Shown here: positions 17,328 to 24,350 of the stretch, piece by piece
Layout of the letters: each line of letters opens with the position of its first letter
Numbering within the stretch: the stretch's first letter is position 1
Made by a program: the position numbers and the translations under genes
The notes under the pieces: model-generated
Seen by the model: the letters and a program-made list of their open reading frames with translations, nothing else
Databases searched by the model: none
Told to the model about the DNA's origin: nothing
Assembly (NCBI GenBank): GCA_900314935.1
Contig: OMXE01000010.1
Coordinates: forward strand, 62,001 to 126,000
Direction: 5' to 3'
Length of the DNA stretch: 64,000 nt
Source: an uncultured Prevotella sp.
Lineage (GTDB): Bacteria; Bacteroidota; Bacteroidia; Bacteroidales; Bacteroidaceae

Positions 17328-18320
17328 TTAAGCGAACTGATTCTCCACGATATCGGTCAGCACTTCCTTGATGTCAAGTCCTGCGGCACGAACCTGCTGC
17401 GGAATGAAGCTCGTGGCGGTCATACCCGGTGTGGTATTTACCTCCAGCATACTGATCTTTCCTTCCTTACTGATGATATAGTCGATGCGGATAATACCGT
17501 TACAGTGGAGGATGTCGTAGATATGACTCGTGATCTTACCCACGCGTTCTGTCAGCTCTTCAGAGATACGCGCCGGGGTGATCTCATCCACCTGACCGTT
17601 GTATTTCGCGTCGTAGTCGAAGAACTCATTACTGGTCACCACCTCTGTAATCGGCAGCAGCACTGTCTTCTCCTTTGTCTTATAGATACCCTGCGTGATC
17701 TCGGTTCCCTCAAGGAAGCTCTCCACCATCACCTCCGGACTCTCCATCATGGCCTTGCGGATAGCGGGGGCCAGCTGATCCTTGTTCTTCACCTTCGATA
17801 CGCCAAAGGAAGAACCATCGGCAGCAGGCTTCACGAAGCAAGGCATACCGATACGTTCCTCTATCTCGTCATCGCTCACCAGCTCCTCATAGCCTTTGCG
17901 GATGAGCAGACTCTCTGCCACACTCACGCCATAGCTGCGCAGGTATTGGTTCAGCACGAACTTATCAAACGTCAATGCCTCAACCAAAACGCCACTCGTG
18001 CTGTAGGGCAGGTGAATCAGCTCGAAGTAGCCCTGCAGGATACCGTTCTCGCCTGGTGTTCCATGGATGGTGATATAGGCATAGTCGAACATCACCAGCT
18101 TACCATTCTCCTTGAACGAGAAATCGTTCTTGTCGATAGGTGTCGTGGTACCGTCATTCAGGTTCACCTCCCAGCGGTTACCTTTGATGACCACGATATA
18201 TACGTTGTATTTTTCCTTGTCGAAAAAGGAGTACAAGCCCTGTGCTGAACGCAGGGAAACGCCATACTCCGATGAGTTACCGCCACAAACGATGGCAATT
18301 GTTCTCTTCAAATTATTCAT
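17328..18320 (-). CDS. ddl: D-alanine--D-alanine ligase
   Basis: 330 residues, full length. ATP-grasp enzyme: N-terminal AIVCGGNSSEYGVSLRSA, HGTPGENGILQGYFE, ATP-binding VKPAADGSSFGVSKV, EITQGIY, and C-terminal IIRIDYIISKEGKISMLEVNTTPGMT, with the metal and D-Ala binding residues intact. Makes the D-Ala-D-Ala dipeptide for peptidoglycan precursors in the cytosol; MurF, encoded at 34099, uses its product. Sits downstream of rluD in a minus-strand operon. Confidence 0.95.
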   Translation of the reverse strand: MNNLKRTIAIVCGGNSSEYGVSLRSAQGLYSFFDKEKYNVYIVVIKGNRWEVNLNDGTTTPIDKNDFSFKENGKLVMFDYAYITIHGTPGENGILQGYFELIHLPYSTSGVLVEALTFDKFVLNQYLRSYGVSVAESLLIRKGYEELVSDDEIEERIGMPCFVKPAADGSSFGVSKVKNKDQLAPAIRKAMMESPEVMVESFLEGTEITQGIYKTKEKTVLLPITEVVTSNEFFDYDAKYNGQVDEITPARISEELTERVGKITSHIYDILHCNGIIRIDYIISKEGKISMLEVNTTPGMTATSFIPQQVRAAGLDIKEVLTDIVENQFA

Positions 18321-18326
18321 TATTAT

Positions 18327-18378
18327 TATTCGTTATTACGTTATTACGATATTTCGTTATTACGACATTTCGTTATTA
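18327..18378. repeat. Short TTCGTTATTACGA direct repeats between ddl and rluD
   Basis: Overlapping units of CGTTATTACG spaced by 10-20 bp (around 18331, 18355 and 18371) fill the rluD-ddl spacer. They extend into the last codons of rluD, whose C terminus (MNRNNEMS) is encoded by the repeat. One of several simple-sequence spacers inside operons of this window. Confidence 0.5.
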
Positions 18379-19436
18379 CGGTTCATAAAATAATGCCGCC
18401 ACTTGTCAATCAGCTGCGCCATATCGGTGGGCCACTCGCTGTTGAAATCCATCTGCTTACCAGTCCTTGGGTGAACGAAACCCAGCGTCTGGGCATGCAA
18501 CACCTGTCGTGGACATAGTTTGAAGCAGTTCTGGATGAAAGCCTTGTAGCTGGCCGACCGCTCCCCCCTCAGTATTTCTGTTCCGCCATAACGCTCATCG
18601 CTGAACAAGGGATGTCCGATATGCTTCATGTGGGCACGGATCTGATGGGTTCTACCCGTTTCCAACACACATTCCACCAGCGTGACATAGCCGAAACGTT
18701 CCAGCACACGGTAATGAGTAACAGCACTCTTTCCGATATCTGAGTCGGGCGGGAACACACTCATTCGCAACCGGTCTTTCGGGTCGCGACCGATATTCCC
18801 CTCTATCCTACCCTCGTCTTCCACGAAGTTGCCCCATACCAGAGCATTGTAGCTTCGGTGGGTAGTCTTGTTGAAGAACTGCACACCCAATTTCGTCTTG
18901 GCATCAGGCGTCTTGGCCACCACCAGCAGTCCGCTGGTATCCTTGTCGATGCGATGCACCAATCCCACCTCCGGGTCGTTAGGATCATAGTCAGGATTGT
19001 TGCGCAGATGCCAGGCAATGGCGTTCACCAAGGTACCATGATAGTTGCCGCAGCCAGGGTGCACCACCATTCCCGCCTCCTTGTTAATCACCATCAGGTC
19101 ATCATCCTCATAGACAATCGTCAGCGGAATATCTTCAGCCTCGATGGTATCATCATAGTGCGGACGGTCGAGCATCAGGGTGACCACATCCAAGGGCCGC
19201 ACCTTGTAGTTACTCTTTACGGGTCGGTCGTTTACATGGATGAACCCAGCCTCTGCGGCCTTCTGAATGCGGTTCCTACTGGAATGCTGCAGATGTTCGA
19301 AGAGGAACTTATCCACCCGCAGCGGCTCCTGACCTTTATCGGCCACGACACGGAAATGCTCATACAGCTGCGCCTGTTCCTCCAGGTCGCTGTCTTCAGT
19401 CATCTCTTCCAGGTTGTCAAACCTCTCGTCAATCAT
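18360..19436 (-). CDS. rluD: RluD-family 23S rRNA pseudouridine synthase
   Basis: 358 residues. N-terminal S4-like RNA-binding domain (about 35-100: RVDKFLFEHLQHSSRNRIQKA ... FIHVNDRPVKSNYKV), then the catalytic domain with VHRIDKDTSGLLVVAK, where the Asp is the nucleophile, and GRTHQIRAHMKHIGHPLFSDERYG. Expected to make pseudouridines in helix 69 of 23S rRNA; the exact RluA/C/D position specificity is inferred from the S4 domain and length. Begins 2 bp after the PASTA gene stop, so they are one transcript. Confidence 0.88.
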   Translation of the reverse strand: MIDERFDNLEEMTEDSDLEEQAQLYEHFRVVADKGQEPLRVDKFLFEHLQHSSRNRIQKAAEAGFIHVNDRPVKSNYKVRPLDVVTLMLDRPHYDDTIEAEDIPLTIVYEDDDLMVINKEAGMVVHPGCGNYHGTLVNAIAWHLRNNPDYDPNDPEVGLVHRIDKDTSGLLVVAKTPDAKTKLGVQFFNKTTHRSYNALVWGNFVEDEGRIEGNIGRDPKDRLRMSVFPPDSDIGKSAVTHYRVLERFGYVTLVECVLETGRTHQIRAHMKHIGHPLFSDERYGGTEILRGERSASYKAFIQNCFKLCPRQVLHAQTLGFVHPRTGKQMDFNSEWPTDMAQLIDKWRHYFMNRNNEMS

Positions 19437-19438
19437 CT

Positions 19439-20176
19439 TTATTCCGGTCCTGTTACCACCTCGAACTCATCCACTTCACCTGTAGCGGCAGGCTGATCAG
19501 TAGGCTGTTCTGCAGGCTGATCAGCAGGTTTTTCCTCTTCCACAGGAGCCTCATCCACTTCCATCATATCATCGAAGTCATCATATTCAGGTTCGATGTA
19601 CGCCACCGAGTCGGACAAATCGCGCATGCCATCGCCCACCTGGATAATCAGCATGGCATCCACAGGCACCTTCTGTCCGCTGGCCACCAACTTACCGCGG
19701 CACTTAATGCCATACACCCAATCCTTTTCACCAGGTACATACTGCGGATCGCCCACCTTGAAGCCCATGGCCTCAAGCTTGGCGCGTGCTTCGCGGTAGC
19801 TACTGTTGTCTATCACATCGGGAATGGTCAGTGTTGGCGTGTTGGCAGCATTGATCACCACATAGACAATACGGCCCGATTTCACTGTCGTTCCAGGAAG
19901 GATTGACTGTTCCAGAATGCAATCTGGCGGCAGCACCTTCACATAGCCGGTGTCGCTTACCTCGATCTTCAGTCCGAGTTTATCGAGGATATGCTCTGCA
20001 TCGGCAAACGATTTATGACGGACATTCGGCACCTGGATTCTTTCCCCGTGGTGTGTATAGAGGTCTATACCGTATTTGACACCGAAACAGGCAGCTACCA
20101 CAACCAGTGCCATGGCGAACAGATTGGCCCAAAGTTTCCAACTGAACACCTTCTTGAAGAACTCTGATGACTTCAT
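19439..20176 (-). CDS. PASTA-domain membrane protein
   Basis: 245 residues from the ATG at 20176 (MKSSEFFKKVFSW). One membrane span (about 13-38: LWANLFAMALVVVAACFGVKYG) puts the rest outside the cytoplasm. PASTA repeats follow: VPNVRHKSFADAEHILDKLGL and IPDVIDNSSYREARAKLEAMGF, with a weaker third segment. The tail is acidic and proline-rich (PADQPAEQPTDQPAA). No kinase or transpeptidase domain is attached. PASTA modules bind peptidoglycan stem peptides, and the operon also holds ddl, which fits a cell-wall role. Promoter lies in palindromic repeat R1. Confidence 0.85.
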   Translation of the reverse strand: MKSSEFFKKVFSWKLWANLFAMALVVVAACFGVKYGIDLYTHHGERIQVPNVRHKSFADAEHILDKLGLKIEVSDTGYVKVLPPDCILEQSILPGTTVKSGRIVYVVINAANTPTLTIPDVIDNSSYREARAKLEAMGFKVGDPQYVPGEKDWVYGIKCRGKLVASGQKVPVDAMLIIQVGDGMRDLSDSVAYIEPEYDDFDDMMEVDEAPVEEEKPADQPAEQPTDQPAATGEVDEFEVVTGPE

Positions 20177-20194
20177 ACTTTCCAAATTTAAGGA

Positions 20195-20289
20195 CAAAGG
20201 TACGATTTAGTGAGTGAAAAACCAAATAAAAGCTTGTTTTTATTTGTTTTTCCGAACAGAAGTACCTTCGTCGAAGACAAAGGTACAAA
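20195..20289 (-). repeat. Palindromic promoter-bearing repeat R1, upstream of the PASTA gene
   Basis: Outer arms AAGGTAC (20197-20203) and GTACCTT (20262-20268); inner arms GAAAAACCAAATAAAA and TTTTTATTTGTTTTTC around a GCTTG core. The left arm holds TACCTTTG (20195-20202, minus strand), a perfect -7 box 18 bp before the PASTA start codon; another CAAAGGTA lies at 20278-20285. Homologous to R2 (26209), R3 (33906) and R4 (34003). Confidence 0.75.
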
Positions 20290-20360
20290 AAAAAACAGAA
20301 AGAAGCAAAGCCTTTGCCTTACTTCTTTCTGTTTTCTTTTGTTTTTTCTCTGCCGACGGA

Positions 20361-20516
20361 TTACTTTCCGTGGTTCTCGTCAGAAACAGTCAGTTTCTTA
20401 CGTCCCTTTGCACGACGTGCAGCAAGCACGCGGCGGCCATTCTTGGTGGCCATTCTCTCACGGAAACCGTGCTTGTTCACTCTTTTCCTGTTGTGAGGCT
20501 GAAATGTTCTTTTCAT
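20361..20516 (-). CDS. rpmH: 50S ribosomal protein L34
   Basis: 51 residues, [18 protein letters not shown] then [19 protein letters not shown]: the full conserved L34 core with a short [12 protein letters not shown] tail. Small, very basic protein of the large subunit. It is monocistronic here, away from rnpA and dnaA, as often seen in Bacteroidetes. Strong promoter at 20573-20603. Confidence 0.95.
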   Translation of the reverse strand: MKRTFQPHNRKRVNKHGFRERMATKNGRRVLAARRAKGRKKLTVSDENHGK

Positions 20517-20572
20517 TGCTATTTTATATTTTTATTTGTTATTATTCAACGAGTTCATTCCAATTTGGGGTG

Positions 20573-20603
20573 CAAAAGTACGCATAATTTTTGAATTGGC
20601 AAA
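20573..20603 (-). promoter_or_regulatory. rpmH promoter
   Basis: Minus strand TACTTTTG at 20573-20580 (exact TAnnTTTG -7 box) and TTTG at 20600-20603 (-33 box) are separated by 19 bp, the textbook Bacteroidetes spacing. The ATG is 57 bp downstream. Confidence 0.75.
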
Positions 20604-20643
20604 GAAAATACCGCTTTTTCTTTCTCAACCACTAGAAATTTCG

Positions 20644-20651
20644 TACCTTTG
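20644..20651 (+). promoter_or_regulatory. efp -7 promoter box
   Basis: TACCTTTG matches TAnnTTTG exactly, 41 bp upstream of the efp ATG. The -33 region is pyrimidine-rich and has no clear TTTG. Confidence 0.6.
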
Positions 20652-20691
20652 CACCCGAAAATAGAAAATTCATTCATTAGATAAGATAATT

Positions 20692-21258
20692 ATGATCAAA
20701 TCACAAGACATTAAGAAAGGTACATGTATCCGTATGGACGGAAAGCTGTACTTCTGTATCGACTTCCTTCATGTGAAGCCGGGTAAGGGAAACACCATCA
20801 TGCGCACCACCTTGAAGGATGTGGTAAGCGGTCGCGTACTTGAGAAACGCTTCAACATCGGTGAGGCTCTGGAGGATGTACGCGTAGAGCGTCGCCCCTA
20901 TCAGTATCTGTATCAGGAAGGTGAGGACTACATTTTCATGAACCAGGAGACATACGATCAGATTCCTATTTCAAAGGACTTGATTACTGGCGTAGCTTTC
21001 ATGAAGGAAAGCGACGTGGTGGAAGTGGTAAGCGATGCTGACACCAATACCATTCTCTATGCAGAAATGCCGGTAAAGACCGTGCTCCGCATTACGCACA
21101 GCGAGCCGGGTGTAAAGGGCGACACCGCCACCAACGCCACTAAGCCCGCTACATTGGAGACTGGCGTGGAGATTCGCGTTCCCCTCTTCATCGATGAAGG
21201 TGAGCTGGTTCAGGTTGACACCCGCGACGGTAGCTATCTGCAGCGCGTGAAGGAATAA
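20692..21258 (+). CDS. efp: Elongation factor P
   Basis: 188 residues, standard length. N-terminal KOW-like domain with the loop HVKPGKGNTIMRTT, whose lysine (Lys-33) is at the position that is modified in many bacteria, then two OB domains ending in VEIRVPLFIDEGELVQVDTRDGSYLQR. Relieves ribosomes stalled on polyproline. Own promoter at 20644. The glycosyltransferase that follows starts 33 bp after its stop, across an ATTGAAAGATTGAA-type spacer. Confidence 0.96.
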   Translation: MIKSQDIKKGTCIRMDGKLYFCIDFLHVKPGKGNTIMRTTLKDVVSGRVLEKRFNIGEALEDVRVERRPYQYLYQEGEDYIFMNQETYDQIPISKDLITGVAFMKESDVVEVVSDADTNTILYAEMPVKTVLRITHSEPGVKGDTATNATKPATLETGVEIRVPLFIDEGELVQVDTRDGSYLQRVKE

Positions 21259-21290
21259 TTGAAAGATTGAAAAATTGAAAGATTGAAGAA

Positions 21291-22385
21291 TTGAAGTATT
21301 CAATCATCGTTCCCGTCTTTAACCGTCCCGATGAGGTGGATGAGTTGCTTCAGAGTCTTTGTGGACAAACCATCAAGGACTTTGAGGTACTGATTGTTGA
21401 AGACGGATCGGTAAAACCCTGCAAGGATGTTTGCGACAAATACGCAAGCATCCTTGATTTGCATTATTACGCCAAAGAAAACAGCGGCCCCGGTCAGAGC
21501 CGTAACTACGGAGCCGAACGGGCAAAAGGCGAATGGCTCATCATCTTGGACAGCGATGTGGTCCTGCCCAAAGACTATCTGAAAGCCGTAGATGATGAAG
21601 TATCCAGGGAGGGGCAAGGGGGTGAGTCTCTTGCTGCCTTCGGCGGTCCTGACGCTTCCCACCCTTCGTTCACACCTGTCCAGAAAGCCATCAGCTATTC
21701 CATGACCAGCTTCTTTACAACGGGCGGCATTCGTGGAGGTAAGAAGAAGCTTGACAAGTTCTACCCCCGTTCGTTCAACATGGGCATCAAGCGGGAGGTG
21801 TATCAGCAGCTTGGGGGATTCTCCAAGATGCGTTTCGGTGAAGATATCGACTTCTCCTACCGCATTGTGGAAGCGGGATACAAGACGATGTTGATTCCCG
21901 AGGCATGGGTATGGCATAAACGGCGTACCGACTTCCGTAAGTTCTTCCGTCAGGTGTTTAACAGCGGTATTGCCCGCATCAACCTCACAAAACGTCATCC
22001 CGGAACACTGAAACTGGTTCACATGCTGCCCACGGTCTTCACCTTAGGCGTCATCGGCTGCATACTGCTGTTCCTCTTAGGAGCAGGACTTTACATCGAA
22101 GGCGAATGGCTCGATGCCCACGGTCTTCGTCCCACCGACAACATGCACCAGGGTGTAGGCATGGTGTTCTGCGTTTTAGCCTTGCTCCCCCTACTCCTCT
22201 ACAGCCTCATCATCTTCATCGATTCCAGCCTCCGCAACAAGAGTCTGTGGGTAGGCTTACTATCCATCCCCGCCGCCTTCACCCAGCTCATGGGCTACGG
22301 TCTGGGCTTCATCGCCGCCTGGTGGAAGCGATGCGTTCTCAAACAAGACGAATTTACAGCGTTTGAGAAAAATTTTTATAAGTAA
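21291..22385 (+). CDS. Family 2 glycosyltransferase with C-terminal membrane segments
   Basis: 364 residues. GT-A fold: KYSIIVPVFNRPDEVDELLQ at the N terminus, VEDGS, ENSGPGQSRNYGAERAKGEW, LDSDVVLPKDY (the DxD) and RFGEDIDFSYRIVEAGYK (the ED general-base region). Two or three hydrophobic segments follow (about 245-270, 290-312, 320-345). Likely transfers a sugar to a lipid-linked acceptor at the inner face of the membrane. The start is TTG: no in-frame ATG or GTG lies between the upstream stop (TGA at 21276) and 21291. Confidence 0.85.
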   Translation: MKYSIIVPVFNRPDEVDELLQSLCGQTIKDFEVLIVEDGSVKPCKDVCDKYASILDLHYYAKENSGPGQSRNYGAERAKGEWLIILDSDVVLPKDYLKAVDDEVSREGQGGESLAAFGGPDASHPSFTPVQKAISYSMTSFFTTGGIRGGKKKLDKFYPRSFNMGIKREVYQQLGGFSKMRFGEDIDFSYRIVEAGYKTMLIPEAWVWHKRRTDFRKFFRQVFNSGIARINLTKRHPGTLKLVHMLPTVFTLGVIGCILLFLLGAGLYIEGEWLDAHGLRPTDNMHQGVGMVFCVLALLPLLLYSLIIFIDSSLRNKSLWVGLLSIPAAFTQLMGYGLGFIAAWWKRCVLKQDEFTAFEKNFYK

Positions 22386-22408
22386 AGTCCATATTATTGT
22401 TGAAATCG

Positions 22409-22439
22409 TTTGGTATTATACGAAATTGTTGTATATTTG
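22409..22439 (+). promoter_or_regulatory. Promoter of the 22477 gene / ncRNA / reverse transcriptase unit
   Basis: TTTG at 22409-22412 and TATATTTG at 22432-22439, exactly 19 bp apart: a perfect -33/-7 pair. The start codon of the next gene is 38 bp downstream. No second promoter is visible before the structured RNA or the reverse transcriptase, so this one may drive all three. Confidence 0.75.
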
Positions 22440-22476
22440 CAAACGAGACATAAAAATAATCTATTAACGCATCACT

Positions 22477-22986
22477 ATGGACTTTGGAAAAATCTTATTG
22501 AAAGTAGCGGGAGTTGCCAAGGATTATCTTGAAAAGCAACAGAAGGAAGCAGAACCAGCACGCCAGACACGGCCGGTTGAACGTCCTGAAGCCACATTCG
22601 TGGAAAGGGAAAAGACCGACGCTGAGTGGGAAGCCTACTTCAGGGATATCCTGCGGAGTGAGTTCTCTTCGTACAGCATTCGCGAGAAAGTGCCGGTAAC
22701 CGATCTGGCTGGATTCGTCAGCGATGAAAAACAGCTTTATAAGACTCGTCCTACACAGGCATACAAGGCCGAATGGGGCCAGCCGTTCACCTTCGTACTT
22801 GAAGCAAACGGCAGTGCCAAAGCAGTTGTCATGCTCGGCAAAGGGCACAGTCACTGCGAGAATGTGAAGTATCTCGTTTCGAGGATGTATGCCGAGAAAC
22901 TCAACCTCCCCTACATCAACTTCTACACGCAGATGCCCAACGAGCGGAGCTACGTAATCGGACGCATCCGCAAGTTCCTGAACTAA
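22477..22986 (+). CDS. Protein of unknown function upstream of the structured RNA and reverse transcriptase
   Basis: 169 residues. No signal peptide or membrane span. Residues of about 1-50 are helical and charged (DYLEKQQKEAEPARQ). The C-terminal half looks like a compact alpha/beta fold: WGQPFTFVLEANGSAKAVVML, then HCENVKYLVSRMYAEK, LPYINFYTQMPNERSYVIGRI. The E/K spacing in FVLEANGSAKAVV faintly recalls a PD-(D/E)XK nuclease core, but this is weak and not a call. Strong promoter at 22409. Only 7 bp separate its stop from the first stem base of the structured RNA, so it is probably co-transcribed with it and the reverse transcriptase. Confidence 0.8.
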   Translation: MDFGKILLKVAGVAKDYLEKQQKEAEPARQTRPVERPEATFVEREKTDAEWEAYFRDILRSEFSSYSIREKVPVTDLAGFVSDEKQLYKTRPTQAYKAEWGQPFTFVLEANGSAKAVVMLGKGHSHCENVKYLVSRMYAEKLNLPYINFYTQMPNERSYVIGRIRKFLN

Positions 22987-22993
22987 GAAACAT

Positions 22994-23125
22994 AGAAAAA
23001 GGGGATGCAGTAAGACTGCGCCTGCAAAGGAGGCAGCCTTCCCGCATTGATGCTTTGCAGGCAGCAGGGTAAGGTATCCTCTGGTGATCCGCAATTTTGC
23101 GGATTCAAAATCCTCCCCTTTTTCT
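22994..23125 (+). ncRNA. Candidate structured RNA directly upstream of the reverse transcriptase
   Basis: 132 nt closed by a perfect 12-bp stem: AGAAAAAGGGGA (22994-23005) with TCCCCTTTTTCT (23114-23125), followed by a U-run (23125-23131). Inside: a 9-bp stem CCTGCAAAG (23021-23029) with CTTTGCAGG (23053-23061), extended by CTGCG/CGCAG-type pairing across a one-base bulge to 14 bp; an 8-bp hairpin ATCCGCAA-TT-TTGCGGAT (23087-23104); and a small alternative hairpin GCAGT-AAG-ACTGC (23007-23019). It has no ORF. The RT ATG is 10 nt past the closing stem. It may be the RT's template or cofactor RNA, or a leader/attenuator. The layout recalls retron msr-msd RNAs (flanking inverted repeats before the RT) without their usual features. 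Confidence 0.7.
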
Positions 23126-23134
23126 TTTTTTATC

Positions 23135-24343
23135 ATGGAAAGCCTCATCACACAACTATCCCGACAAGACGTCTGGGATGAGTATATTGCTTATCGACTC
23201 CTGAAGGGTCGTTTCACGTGGCATGAGTTCCGCGAAGCCGACCGGTTTGTTGAGAAGGAACAGTATCTTCACTTGGTGCAGAAGATTGCGCAGGGTGAAG
23301 GCTTGGGTCTTCCCAAGAAGAAGATCGTCAACAAGATGGGCACTGGTAAGAAACGGGTGGTATATAGCTTCTCGCCCGAGGAGATGATGGTGCTCAAGGT
23401 CATTGCCTTCAAACTATACGACTATGATGGGTATTTCTCCCCGAACTGCTATGCGTTCCGCCGAGGTTTGAAAGTGCACGATGCTGTCATCCATCTCAAC
23501 CAAGCGGTTGCCGATAAGATGATGTGGGCCTACAAGCTCGATATTCACGACTATTTCAATTCCATCCCTATAGGCATCCTGCTCCCGATGCTGAAAGAGA
23601 TGATGGCCAACGACCCGCTTCTGTACCGTTTCTTTCAGGAGATGCTTTCCAACGACAGTGTGGTCTATAACGGGGAAACCATTCATGAACGTCATGGCGT
23701 GATGGCAGGAACGCCTACCTCCCCTTTCCTGGCCAATGTCTATTTGAAGGAGGTGGACAGGTTCTTCCATGATGCCGGTGTAATCTATGCCCGCTATTCC
23801 GACGATATCATTCTCTTTGCCCCTGATCTCGCCACGTTAGAGGAATACAAGAGGAAGATGGCGGAATTCCTCGAGCAATACCAGCTGGAGGTAAACCCCG
23901 ACAAGGAAAAGATCTATTCGCCCGATGAAGCGTATGAGTTCTTGGGATTCAAGTGCCACGGTCATGACATAGATATTTCGGAGGCCGCCAAGAAGAAGAT
24001 GAAGGGGAAGATCAAACGGGCGGCCAAGTCGTTGATGCGTTGGCGCAACACGAAGCACATCGAGGCCGAGAAGGCGATGAAAGGCCTCATCAACCACTTC
24101 AACAAGAAGTTCTTTGAGAACGACGACAATGATGGTCTCACCTGGTCGAGATGGTTCTTTCCGGTCATCAACCAGACCGATGGCTTGAAGGAAATCGACC
24201 ACTATCTTCAGCAGAACATCCGATATCTCAGCACGGGGAAACACAGTAAGGCAAACTACCGCACCGACTACGCCAAGCTCAAGCAATTAGGCTATAGGAG
24301 TTTGGTGAAGGAGTATTTTGAAGGGAAGGTAAAGGGAAGGTAA
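23135..24343 (+). CDS. Stand-alone reverse transcriptase, non-intron, non-DGR type
   Basis: 402 residues from the ATG at 23135 (MESLITQLSRQD); an earlier in-frame ATG at 23084 would run through the RNA structure. RT motifs in order: fingers FSPEEMMVLKVIAF and YFSPNCYAFRRGLKVHDAV (about 79-118), motif A KLDIHDYFNSI (Asp-136), motif B GVMAGTPTSPFLANVYL (188-204), motif C ARYSDDIILF (YSDD 221-224), motif D LEVNPDKEK, motif E EFLGF (268-272). A basic helical thumb (KKKMKGKIKRAAKSLMRW, FNKKFF, LTWSRWFFP) and a conserved-looking tail (SKANYRTDYAKLKQLGYRSLVKEYF) follow. No maturase DNA-binding or HNH domain. Catalytic aspartates intact, so probably active. The stop is 7 bp from the convergent radC. 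Confidence 0.9.
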   Translation: MESLITQLSRQDVWDEYIAYRLLKGRFTWHEFREADRFVEKEQYLHLVQKIAQGEGLGLPKKKIVNKMGTGKKRVVYSFSPEEMMVLKVIAFKLYDYDGYFSPNCYAFRRGLKVHDAVIHLNQAVADKMMWAYKLDIHDYFNSIPIGILLPMLKEMMANDPLLYRFFQEMLSNDSVVYNGETIHERHGVMAGTPTSPFLANVYLKEVDRFFHDAGVIYARYSDDIILFAPDLATLEEYKRKMAEFLEQYQLEVNPDKEKIYSPDEAYEFLGFKCHGHDIDISEAAKKKMKGKIKRAAKSLMRWRNTKHIEAEKAMKGLINHFNKKFFENDDNDGLTWSRWFFPVINQTDGLKEIDHYLQQNIRYLSTGKHSKANYRTDYAKLKQLGYRSLVKEYFEGKVKGR

Positions 24344-24350
24344 AGGGAAG

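Noticed and set aside
20210..20594. Plus-strand frames over R1 and rpmH
   Set aside because: They translate the palindromic repeat and the antisense of L34; peptides from R1, R2 and R3 look alike only because the DNA repeat is shared.
22477..22986. PD-(D/E)XK nuclease
   Set aside because: Only a loose E-x-K-like spacing is visible and no conserved Asp could be placed; not enough for a functional call.
23135..24343. RT as a group II intron maturase or DGR reverse transcriptase
   Set aside because: No maturase X/DNA-binding/HNH extension and no domain V/VI-like hairpin around it; no Avd gene and no A-substituted template/variable repeat pair within the window.
22994..24343. Calling the locus a retron outright
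   Set aside because: The flanking inverted repeats are retron-like, but I could not identify a branching guanosine, an msd hairpin or the retron RT signature motifs (NAxxH, VTG) in the protein.
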